Assembly (NCBI GenBank): GCA_018222585.1
Contig: JAAFAB010000002.1
Location: forward strand, 372,001-436,000
DNA: 64,000 nucleotides
Direction: 5' to 3'
Origin: Paracoccaceae bacterium
GTDB lineage: Bacteria > Pseudomonadota > Alphaproteobacteria > Rhodobacterales > Rhodobacteraceae
The position numbers and the translations under genes are program-made. The notes beneath the pieces were generated by a model that was not told the origin of the DNA, did no database searches, and saw only the letters and a program-made list of their open reading frames with translations. Shown here in pieces: positions 56,179-63,266 of the stretch. Numbering within the stretch: position 1 is the first letter of the stretch; every line of letters starts with the position of its first letter.

Positions 56179-56226
56179 ATGACCCTTGCTGCCTTGGCTC
56201 TTCCCGACCGGGAGACGCGCCGATGA
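56179..56226 (+). CDS. Possible 15-codon leader peptide before the YeeE/YedE genes
   Basis: A short frame (MTLAALALPDRETRR) starts at an ATG with GGAG 5 bases upstream. It ends in a TGA that overlaps the next ATG as ATGA. Its product has no signal or known motif. It may couple translation of the transporter gene to ribosome entry here. It could also be chance. Confidence 0.4.
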   Translation: MTLAALALPDRETRR

Positions 56227-56654
56227 TCACCGAGTTCACCCCGCTGACCTCCGCCCTCGGCGGCATGTTGGTCGGCCTTGCCGCGACCCTGCTGATGGCC
56301 CTGCATGGCCGCATCTTCGGCGCCACCGGCATCGTCGGCGGCCTGCTGCGCCCCGGTGATCGCAACGACTGGACGCTGCGCGCCGCCCTGCTGGCGGGCA
56401 TGGTCGCCGCGCCGACGCTTCTGCTGGTCCTGACCGGGCAGATGCCGCAGATCCAGGTGCCGGTTTCGACCCCTGCGATCCTGATCGGCGGCGCCGTGGT
56501 CGGCTTCGGCGTCTTCTTCGGCGGTGGCTGCACCTCGGGGCACGGGATCTGCGGCAACGCCCGCTTCTCGCGCCGCTCGATCACCGCCACCCTGACCTTC
56601 ATGGCGGGCGCCTTCCTCAGCGTCTACGTCATGCGCCACCTGATCGGAGCCTGA
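56223..56654 (+). CDS. YeeE/YedE family sulfur-transport half-protein (PmpA-like)
   Basis: A 143-aa membrane protein with four hydrophobic segments. The family motif FFGGGCTSGHGICG holds Cys103 and Cys110. YeeE/YedE proteins (TsuA, PmpA/B) move thiosulfate or a reactive sulfur species through cysteine chemistry. This is one half of a two-gene pair; the other half is at 56658. It is the first long gene after the predicted Crp-type operator. The ATG at 56223 is embedded in the leader frame's ATGA. It probably works with the metallo-beta-lactamase at 57113 in persulfide handling. Confidence 0.88.
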   Translation: MITEFTPLTSALGGMLVGLAATLLMALHGRIFGATGIVGGLLRPGDRNDWTLRAALLAGMVAAPTLLLVLTGQMPQIQVPVSTPAILIGGAVVGFGVFFGGGCTSGHGICGNARFSRRSITATLTFMAGAFLSVYVMRHLIGA

Positions 56655-56657
56655 GCC

Positions 56658-57092
56658 ATGCGCCTTCTGTCCGCCTTCCTCATCGGTCTGCTGTTCGGCA
56701 CCGGCATCCTGATCGCCGGCATGGCCAATCCCGCCAAGGTTTTGAACTTCTTCGACATCGCGGGCACATGGGATCCCTCGCTGGCCTTCGTCATGGGCGG
56801 TGCCCTGCTGGTCGCCGTGCCGGGCTACCGCCTGGTGCTGGGCCGTCCAAAACCGCTGTTCGAGCACGGCTTCCAGCTGCCCGACACGCAGCGCATCGAC
56901 CGTCCTCTGGTGCTGGGCTCGCTTACCTTCGGACTGGGCTGGGGCGTCGCGGGCTTCTGCCCCGGTGGCGCGCTGCCCGCCCTTGGCACCGGCCGCACCG
57001 AGGTCGTGATGTTCGTCGCCGCCTTCGTCGCCGGCCTGCTGCTGGCCCGTTTCACCCGCTCCCTCGTGCAGACCCGTCTGCAAGCTGCCTGA
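56658..57092 (+). CDS. YeeE/YedE family sulfur-transport half-protein (PmpB-like)
   Basis: A 144-aa membrane protein with about four hydrophobic segments. It opens with LLSAFLIGLLFGTGILIAGMANPAKVLNFFDI, characteristic of this DUF6691-type half, and has Cys101 in GFCPGGALPALG, the family's reactive cysteine. It follows the first half by 3 bp. The two together form the full YeeE-like transporter found fused in some bacteria. It lies 20 bp before the metallo-beta-lactamase gene, which has an AAGGAGAGG ribosome site. Confidence 0.88.
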   Translation: MRLLSAFLIGLLFGTGILIAGMANPAKVLNFFDIAGTWDPSLAFVMGGALLVAVPGYRLVLGRPKPLFEHGFQLPDTQRIDRPLVLGSLTFGLGWGVAGFCPGGALPALGTGRTEVVMFVAAFVAGLLLARFTRSLVQTRLQAA

Positions 57093-57112
57093 CAACCCGA
57101 AAGGAGAGGACA

Positions 57113-57997
57113 ATGACCTACACGACCCACCCCGAGGTGATCCCCCAGGTCACCGGCTTCTTCGATGAGGCCACCAACACGATTTCCTACGTGGTCAAGG
57201 ACCCGAACTCGCAAAGCTGCGCCATCGTCGACAGCGTCATGGACATCGACTATGCCGCCGGCCGGATTTCCTACCATGCCGCGGATGAGCTGATCGGCTT
57301 CGTCAAGGGCAACGGCCTGACGCTGGAATGGCTGATCGAGACCCATGTCCATGCCGACCACCTCTCGGCCGCGCCCTATATCCAGGGCAAGCTGGGCGGC
57401 AAGCTGGGCATCGGGCGCAACATCACCGTGGTGCAGGAAACCTTCGGCAAGATCTTCAACGAGGGCACCGAATTTCAGCGCGACGGCAGCCAGTTCGACC
57501 GGCTCTTCGACGATGGCGACACCTACCGGGTGGGCGGCATGGAGTGCCTGGCGATCCACACCCCCGGCCACACCCCCGCCTGCATGACGCATGTGATGGG
57601 CGACGCGGCCTTCGTAGGCGACACGCTGTTCATGCCCGACGGCGGCTCGGCCCGGGCCGACTTCCCGGGTGGCGATGCCGGTGTGCTCTACGACAGCATC
57701 CAGAAGGTGCTGGCCCTGCCGGACGAGACGCGCCTGTTCATGTGCCACGACTACGGCCCGAACGGCCGCGAGATCCGCTGGGAAACCACCGTGGCCGAGG
57801 AGAAGGCGCACAACATCCACGTCGGCGCGGGCAAGACCAAGGAGGAATTCGTCAAGTTCCGCACCGAACGCGACGCCCAGCTGGACATGCCGAAGCTGAT
57901 CATCCCCTCGCTGCAGGTGAACATGCGCGGTGGTGAGCTGCCGCCGAAGGACGAGGACGGCAAGACCTTCCTGAAAGTGCCCGTCAACGGTCTGTGA
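57113..57997 (+). CDS. Metallo-beta-lactamase fold persulfide-dioxygenase-like protein (Blh/ETHE1 type)
   Basis: A 294-aa MBL-fold protein. Metal-binding residues are His78-x-His80-x-Asp82-His83 (THVHADH), then HTPGHTPACMTHV, and GDTLFMPDGGSARADFPGG, which is a strong marker of the Blh/ETHE1 group. ETHE1-type members oxidise glutathione persulfide to sulfite with one iron, using His and Asp ligands. The C-terminal part has LPDETRLFMCHDYGPNGREIRWETT. It would remove persulfides made during sulfide exposure, matching the YeeE/YedE genes upstream and the SulP gene downstream. It lacks a rhodanese domain. Confidence 0.9.
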   Translation: MTYTTHPEVIPQVTGFFDEATNTISYVVKDPNSQSCAIVDSVMDIDYAAGRISYHAADELIGFVKGNGLTLEWLIETHVHADHLSAAPYIQGKLGGKLGIGRNITVVQETFGKIFNEGTEFQRDGSQFDRLFDDGDTYRVGGMECLAIHTPGHTPACMTHVMGDAAFVGDTLFMPDGGSARADFPGGDAGVLYDSIQKVLALPDETRLFMCHDYGPNGREIRWETTVAEEKAHNIHVGAGKTKEEFVKFRTERDAQLDMPKLIIPSLQVNMRGGELPPKDEDGKTFLKVPVNGL

Positions 57998-58001
57998 GCG
58001 C

Positions 58002-58039
58002 CGGGCCGGTCACCCGACCATGACGGGTGGCCCGCTTTT
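58002..58039 (+). terminator. Terminator after the persulfide-dioxygenase gene
   Basis: CACCCG / CGGGTG stem with a 7-base loop, extended by CGGGC / GCCCG across a 4-base bulge, then CTTTT. Confidence 0.65.
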
Positions 58040-58064
58040 GCCAGTGGCCCGGAGGGCCGGGCCT

Positions 58065-58094
58065 GATCCCGGAAGGGGCAGGACCTCCGGGATC
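58065..58094. other. 9-bp stem-loop in the SulP leader region
   Basis: Perfect GATCCCGGA / TCCGGGATC with a 12-base loop. No T-run follows. Confidence 0.5.
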
Positions 58095-58246
58095 ATTGTG
58101 ACTTCTGCCCGAACCATCTGCCCGGCATCGCCAACGGGCCGCCGAAGGGCCCTGCGGCGGGGGCCGAAAGAATATCCCCTCCGGGGAGTGGCACCAGCCT
58201 GCCGCCCCCGGGATGTTGCGGCCAGCCTGTCCCGCTGGCTGCGGCG

Positions 58247-58277
58247 GGCAGGCGGGAGGTCCCATCTCCCGCCTGCC
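58247..58277. other. 12-bp perfect stem-loop in the SulP leader region
   Basis: GGCAGGCGGGAG / CTCCCGCCTGCC with a 7-base loop, 74 bases before the SulP ATG. No T-run follows. It is one of the longest perfect stems noted in the window. Confidence 0.55.
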
Positions 58278-58350
58278 ATCCCGCAAGACCCTGGGGGCGG
58301 GCGCGCTCCGCGCCGCCTGTTCGAACGCGCCTGACGGAAAGTTGAGAGCC

Positions 58351-60108
58351 ATGTTGCAGAGCCTTCGCCACTCCATGCCGATCCTCGACTGGGGCCGCAG
58401 CTACAGCCGCAGCCAGATGTCCAACGACCTGGTGGCGGCGGTGATCGTGACGATCATGCTGATCCCGCAGTCGCTGGCCTATGCGTTGCTGGCAGGCCTG
58501 CCGGCCGAGGCGGGGATCTATGCCTCGATCGTGCCGATCCTGCTTTACACCGTCTTCGGCACCTCGCGCTCGCTGGCCGTGGGGCCGGTGGCGGTGGTCT
58601 CCTTGCTGACGGCGGCGGCGATCTCGGACGTGGCGCAGCAGGGGAGCATGGGCTACGCCACCGCCGCGCTGTCGCTGGCCTTCCTGTCGGGGGGGATGCT
58701 GCTGGTCATGGGGCTGTTCCGGCTGGGCTTCCTGGCGAACTTCCTGTCGCATCCGGTGATTGCCGGCTTCATCACCGCCTCGGGCCTGCTGATCGCCGCC
58801 AGCCAGCTGCGCCACATCTTCGGCGTCGAGGCGGGGGGCGACACGCTGATCGAGTTGCTGGAGACGCTGCTGCCGCAACTGACCGCGACCAACCTGGTGA
58901 CCCTGGCCATCGGCCTGCCGGCGGTCGGCTTCCTGTTCTGGGTGCGCAGGGGGCTGAAGCCCGCACTGCGCCGTGCCGGCCTCGGCCCGCGCCTGTCGGA
59001 TGTCATCGCCAAGGCCGGCCCCGTCGCCGCCGTGATCGTCACCACCCTGCTGACCTGGGGCCTCGGGCTGCAGGAGCGTGGCGTCGCCATCGTTGGAGAG
59101 GTGCCCCGCGCGCTGCCGCCCTTCACGCTGCCCGATTTCTCGCCGGCGCTGCTCAGCCAGCTCTTCGTGCCGGCGCTGCTGATCTCGATCATCGGCTTCG
59201 TCGAAAGCATCTCGGTCGCCCAGACCCTCGCGGCGCGCAAGGGTCAGCGCATCAATCCCGACCAGGAGCTGATCGGCCTCGGCGCGGCCAACCTCGGCGC
59301 CGCCTTCACCGGCGGTTACCCGGTCACCGGCGGCTTCGCCCGCTCGGTCGTCAACGACGATGCGGGGGCCGAGACCCCGGCGGCGGGCGCCTTCACCGCG
59401 CTCGGCCTGGCCTTCGCCGCCGCCTTCCTGACGCCGCTGGTGCATTTCCTGCCGAAGGCCACCCTGGCGGCGACCATCATCGTCGCCGTCCTCGGGCTGG
59501 TCGACTTCTCGATCCTGCGCCGCACCTGGGCCTATTCGCGCGGCGACTTCTGGGCCGTGGCGGTGACCATCGCCCTGACCCTGGGCTTCGGCGTGGAAAC
59601 AGGCGTCTCGGCGGGGGTGCTGATCTCGATCCTGCTGCACCTGCTGAAGACCTCGCGGCCGCATGTGGCCGAGGTCGGCCTGGTGCCGGGCACCCATCAT
59701 TTCCGCAATGTCGACCGCCACGCTGTGCAGACCGACCCCGGCGTGCTCAGCCTGCGGGTCGACGAGAGCCTCTATTTCGTCAATGCCCGCTTCCTGGAGG
59801 ACTGCGTGATGAACCGGCTGACCGAGGGCACCCCGGTACGCGACGTGGTGCTGGTGTTCTCGGCGGTGAACGCGGTGGACTACTCGGCGCTGGAAAGCCT
59901 CGAGTCGCTGAACGAGATCCTGCGCAAGCGCGGCATCCGCCTGCACCTGAGCGAAGTGAAGGGGCCTGTCATGGATCGCCTGAAGGGAACCCATTTCCTC
60001 GACCACCTCGGCGGAGAGGTCTTCCTGTCGCAATATGATGCGTGGTGCCGTCTGGCGCCGGAGGCGGCCGGACAGGGGGCGACCCTGGTCCCGGGGGCTG
60101 CCGAGTAG
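58351..60108 (+). CDS. SulP family anion transporter with STAS domain
   Basis: A 585-aa transporter. The membrane domain (about 25-435) opens with the SulP signature DLVAAVIVTIMLIPQSLAYALLAGLPAEAGIYASIVP and has about 11-14 helices. The cytoplasmic STAS domain lies at about 470-570 (GVLSLRVDESLYFVNARFLED; VVLVFSAVNAVDYSALESLESL). SulP proteins carry sulfate, bicarbonate or related anions. After the persulfide dioxygenase, whose product is sulfite, a role in sulfate or sulfite movement is plausible. The ATG at 58351 has a weak GAGAG site and lies 353 bp after the preceding gene, behind a structured leader. Confidence 0.9.
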   Translation: MLQSLRHSMPILDWGRSYSRSQMSNDLVAAVIVTIMLIPQSLAYALLAGLPAEAGIYASIVPILLYTVFGTSRSLAVGPVAVVSLLTAAAISDVAQQGSMGYATAALSLAFLSGGMLLVMGLFRLGFLANFLSHPVIAGFITASGLLIAASQLRHIFGVEAGGDTLIELLETLLPQLTATNLVTLAIGLPAVGFLFWVRRGLKPALRRAGLGPRLSDVIAKAGPVAAVIVTTLLTWGLGLQERGVAIVGEVPRALPPFTLPDFSPALLSQLFVPALLISIIGFVESISVAQTLAARKGQRINPDQELIGLGAANLGAAFTGGYPVTGGFARSVVNDDAGAETPAAGAFTALGLAFAAAFLTPLVHFLPKATLAATIIVAVLGLVDFSILRRTWAYSRGDFWAVAVTIALTLGFGVETGVSAGVLISILLHLLKTSRPHVAEVGLVPGTHHFRNVDRHAVQTDPGVLSLRVDESLYFVNARFLEDCVMNRLTEGTPVRDVVLVFSAVNAVDYSALESLESLNEILRKRGIRLHLSEVKGPVMDRLKGTHFLDHLGGEVFLSQYDAWCRLAPEAAGQGATLVPGAAE

Positions 60109-60183
60109 GTCAGCCCCCCGCGGCTTGCACGATGGGTCGGGGCCGATATGATCCATGTCGAAGTTATCTTTTCGGCGTGTCCA

Positions 60184-60609
60184 ATGGCCCTGATCCTGCT
60201 CCTGGAAGACGAATTCGACCAGGCTGTCCTGTTCCAGGAGTATCTGGTTCGGGCCGGTCACGAGGTGCGCATCAGCACCGGCGCCCGCGAGGCGATGGAG
60301 TACCTCCGGGCCGAGGCGCATGACTTGATCATCACTGACCTGTTCGTGCGGGACCGCGACCAGGTCCTGCCCGACGGGGGGCTGCGCCTGATCGGCTCGA
60401 TCCGCAGGCTCTGGAAACCCGAAGGCTGTGCCACCCCCGCCGATGTGCCGATCCTGGTGGTCACGGGGGCGTTGAACGGGCCGAGCAAGGAATATTTCAT
60501 GGATCAGGCCGTGGCCATCGGGGCCGACCTGGCCTTGCAGAAGCCCGTCAGCCCCGAGGAACTTGCCGGCGCGCTTTCCCGGCTGCTGCCCGACGTGGCC
60601 AGGGAGTGA
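60184..60609 (+). CDS. Single-domain response regulator
   Basis: A 141-aa lone receiver domain. Acidic residues are in LLEDEFD at 5-11, the phospho-acceptor Asp in LIITDLFVRD near 49, Thr in LVVTGAL near 94 and Lys in LALQKPVS near 122. It has an insertion after the acceptor (DRDQVLPDGG), as seen in Rcp1-like receivers. It has no output domain and may pass phosphate to another protein. The ATG at 60184 starts directly at the receiver fold; an ATG at 60148 would add 12 residues and has no better ribosome site. It is convergent with the hybrid kinase, whose stop lies 10 bp away. Confidence 0.85.
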   Translation: MALILLLEDEFDQAVLFQEYLVRAGHEVRISTGAREAMEYLRAEAHDLIITDLFVRDRDQVLPDGGLRLIGSIRRLWKPEGCATPADVPILVVTGALNGPSKEYFMDQAVAIGADLALQKPVSPEELAGALSRLLPDVARE

Positions 60610-60618
60610 CGGCGCGGA

Positions 60619-62652
60619 TCAGTCCTCGATCGACTGCGGCAGGGCGGCGGCGAGGGTGCGCAGCAGCATGTCCGGCGGGCAGGGCTTGCGCAGCATGGGA
60701 CCTTCGACATCCAGGTGACGACCGCTGTCCGCGTGCCCCGCGTAGCCGGTCAGGTAGACCACGGGAAGGTCAGAGCGCAGATCGCGCGCGGCGCGGGCGA
60801 AGGCGAAGCCATCAAGGCCGGGCATCGAGATATCGGTGAGAATGAGGTCCACGGCGTCGGGGTCCGCCTTCAGCAGGGTCAGCGCGCGGGCGCCGTCCTC
60901 GGCCCCCAGCACGTCGTAGCCGGCACCGGACAGGGTAGCCATCAGCAGGGTTCGCAGCGGCGCCTCGTCCTCGGCCAGCAGGATGGTCGCCTTGCTGCCC
61001 GGCGTCACCGGCATGGGCGGCGGCGCCGTCGGGTCATGCGGGTCAGGGCGGTCGCCGCCGTCGGGCGAGGTCGGGGAGCGACGGGGGACGGGCGCGGAAG
61101 CTGTGCCGTCCTGCCCGGTCGGGCCTGTCCGCTGGGCCTGCGACACCCGTGCACCTTTCCGGGCGGGTGCGGAGGGTCGCGAGGGACGGGGCACTGCCGC
61201 GTCGCTGTTTTGGCCGCGCGGCAGGATGATGTGGATGATCGTCCCGGCCCCGGGGGTGGAGTCGATGCGCAGATCGCCCTCGGCGCCGGTGGCGAAGGAA
61301 TGGACCATCGACAGTCCCAACCCGTTGCCGGACTTGCCAGGCTTGGTCGTGAAGAAGGGTTCGAGCGCGCGGGCGAGGACTTCGGGGGGCATTCCGGGGC
61401 CATTGTCGGCGACGGTGATTTCCAGGTAGCGGCGTTCCGGGTCGAGGCTGGCAGAGCCGGGCGCCGCGGCCCGCGTCAGCATGGCGCGGGCGCCGTGCCG
61501 AAATTCGGCCGCGGTGATGGCGCGGGCCCGGATCTCGATCCGGTCTCCGACGCCGGCGTCGCGCATCGCATCGCGCGCATTCAGCACCAGGTTCAGCAGC
61601 GAATCCTCCAACATGCCCCGGTCGCAGAGGGCGGCCAGCCCGGGCTGATCGAGATCCAGGATCAGCTCCACGTTGCTCTCGGCAAGCTGCGGGCGGGCGA
61701 GGGCCTCGATGTCGGGGAAGATATCTGCCAGTTGCAGCACCTCCGGCGCGCCGCGCCGCGGACGTGTCGAGGACAGCAGCCGCCCGGTCAGGGCCTGGCC
61801 GCGCTCCACCGCCTTGCGGGCGCTGGTCAGGAAGCTGCGGGTCTTCTCGGGCAGGTCCTCGGACATGGACAGGTCGAGAGCGTAGAAGATCGTGGCCAGC
61901 AGGTTGTTGACGTCATGGGCGATGCCCGAGGTCACCTCGCTGAGGGTGGCCATTCGGGTATGCAGCTCTTCTGCCCGCCGGCGCCGCTCTCCGTCAGCCG
62001 AGCGTGAGGTCAGCTGGAAGAACACGATGATCGCCGCCAGGGTCAGCAGCAGGGCCGACAGGAGGATGGCCTCGAACTGCTGGCGCCGTGCCTCGGCCTG
62101 CTGCCAGCGTGTGATCGCATGGCGTACCTCCTGGTGCAGATACGCCATGTCCAGCAGCGCCTCCTCGTCCGGCAACCGGACAAGTGCGTCGACCTCCTGG
62201 ATGCTGAGCCCTTGCGTCTGGGCCTCACGCATCACCTCCAGCTTGTCGCGGTAGGCCAGCAGAGTCTCGCGCAGCCGGCCCACATCGACCGGGCGATCGA
62301 TCTGCCGCGCCAGCCTTTGCAGCCGCAGCAGCGCCCGCTGCGCCGCTTCGAAGCTGCCCAGGGCCGCCTCGTAGTAGCCCGGTTCCTGGGGCCGCAGCAC
62401 AGCGTTCTTGAAATGGTGAATGAAGCCGCCGTATCCTATCGAACGTTCAAGTTCCTGCAATGCCGAGGGCATGGCGCTGGCGGCCACTTCTCCGTCAGTC
62501 GAGCGATTGCGGTCCAGAAGGGTCAGGGACGGGACCGCCAGCACCGCGACGACGGCGACCACCCAGAGAAAGCCGCGCACGCCGGGCCGGTTCAGCTGCA
62601 GGTAGAGCCTTTCCCAGGGTTTCAGCGGACGTTGCAGGTTTCGGAATGGCAA
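60619..62652 (-). CDS. Membrane hybrid sensor histidine kinase with C-terminal receiver
   Basis: A 677-aa kinase. Two membrane helices (about 27-46 and 195-213) enclose a helical periplasmic domain of ~145 residues. HisKA has His246 in TSGIAHDVNNLLA. HATPase_c has NLVLNARDAM, ADNGPGMP and GNGLGLSMV. A Pro/Arg-rich linker (about 475-550) precedes the C-terminal receiver with the acceptor Asp in LILTDISMPG and Lys in MLRKPCPP. HDVNN kinases of this kind often feed a separate receiver, and the single-domain regulator at 60184 is a likely partner although it is convergent. There is no downstream gene on this strand in the operon. Confidence 0.92.
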   Translation of the reverse strand: MPFRNLQRPLKPWERLYLQLNRPGVRGFLWVVAVVAVLAVPSLTLLDRNRSTDGEVAASAMPSALQELERSIGYGGFIHHFKNAVLRPQEPGYYEAALGSFEAAQRALLRLQRLARQIDRPVDVGRLRETLLAYRDKLEVMREAQTQGLSIQEVDALVRLPDEEALLDMAYLHQEVRHAITRWQQAEARRQQFEAILLSALLLTLAAIIVFFQLTSRSADGERRRRAEELHTRMATLSEVTSGIAHDVNNLLATIFYALDLSMSEDLPEKTRSFLTSARKAVERGQALTGRLLSSTRPRRGAPEVLQLADIFPDIEALARPQLAESNVELILDLDQPGLAALCDRGMLEDSLLNLVLNARDAMRDAGVGDRIEIRARAITAAEFRHGARAMLTRAAAPGSASLDPERRYLEITVADNGPGMPPEVLARALEPFFTTKPGKSGNGLGLSMVHSFATGAEGDLRIDSTPGAGTIIHIILPRGQNSDAAVPRPSRPSAPARKGARVSQAQRTGPTGQDGTASAPVPRRSPTSPDGGDRPDPHDPTAPPPMPVTPGSKATILLAEDEAPLRTLLMATLSGAGYDVLGAEDGARALTLLKADPDAVDLILTDISMPGLDGFAFARAARDLRSDLPVVYLTGYAGHADSGRHLDVEGPMLRKPCPPDMLLRTLAAALPQSIED

Positions 62653-63266
62653 CCGGACATCTCCTGACGCGACCGGCGCAAGACGGGCGCGGGACCCGAA
62701 CCGGACCCCACTTCGATAGCACGGAGACTCGGCAAGGCAAACGGATTTGCAAAAGCCCCTTGCAATTTCCGTCGCTTAGGGCGCGGTGCGATGGTTTCCC
62801 AGGGCAGTGCGGTCACGCGGTGACGGGCTGGGGGCGCAAGGACTCCAGTCGTCGGCCGACCTTCCCGGGCCTGCGGGAACCCGACGCCCGTGCGGCGTCC
62901 CTCCATGCGCGGCCCACAACGGCCCGGCACCGTGGAGCAGACGGCTGTCGCCGTCTGGTTGCCGGCGGTATGCTGCCTCTGGCCCGGTGTCCGGTGGACT
63001 TCGACCGGCCCCCTTCCGGTGGGTAGGGGGGGCGCAGTGCAGGAAAATGCGCCGGAGTGTCCTCCTCCCCCTTCCGGCAGGGCTTTCCGTGACTACATGC
63101 CCCGGGCGGATTTCATCCAATATGAAGACTTCGATGCTCTGCTGCCCGCAATTGCGGCAGATGGCGGATCAGGCGGCTCTGTCTTATAAATGACACGAGT
63201 GTCATGTTGACATTTGTGTCATTATGCAAGATCATCCCGGCAAAGAGCGCGAGTCAGGAGGCCGGT
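62653..63266. other. 614-base region without a convincing gene
   Basis: It lies between the kinase start and the efflux adaptor start. It holds a perfect 8-bp stem-loop CAGACGGC / GCCGTCTG (62938-62957) and tandem TGACA/TGTCA palindromes (63190-63221). A short frame up to 63189 ends with a protein-like stretch (DFIQYEDFDALLPA) but has no good start. Base use before 63060 is not clearly coding on either strand. Confidence 0.55.
63190..63221. promoter_or_regulatory. Tandem palindromes upstream of the efflux adaptor gene
   Basis: ATGACAC-GA-GTGTCAT (63190-63205) is perfect. TGACA-TTTG-TGTCA (63208-63221) follows 2 bases later, with its TTGACA usable as a -35. The pattern is typical of TetR-type repressor sites before RND pump genes. 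No tetR gene is visible in the window. Confidence 0.65.

Larger units (their letters stand above)
57998..58350. other. 353-base gene-free region dense in perfect stem-loops
   Basis: It holds the terminator at 58002-58039, a 9-bp stem at 58065-58094, a 12-bp stem at 58247-58277 and several weaker GC repeats. It is the leader region of the SulP gene. No protein-like frame is seen. A structured regulatory leader or small RNA is possible. Confidence 0.55.

Noticed and set aside
58093-60321. A 742-codon minus-strand frame over the SulP gene
   Set aside because: It is antisense to a SulP transporter with a clear signature and STAS domain.
62786-63193. A 135-codon frame in the gap before the efflux adaptor
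   Set aside because: No ribosome site, no domain, and Arg/Pro/Ser-rich translation; it overlaps the predicted operator.
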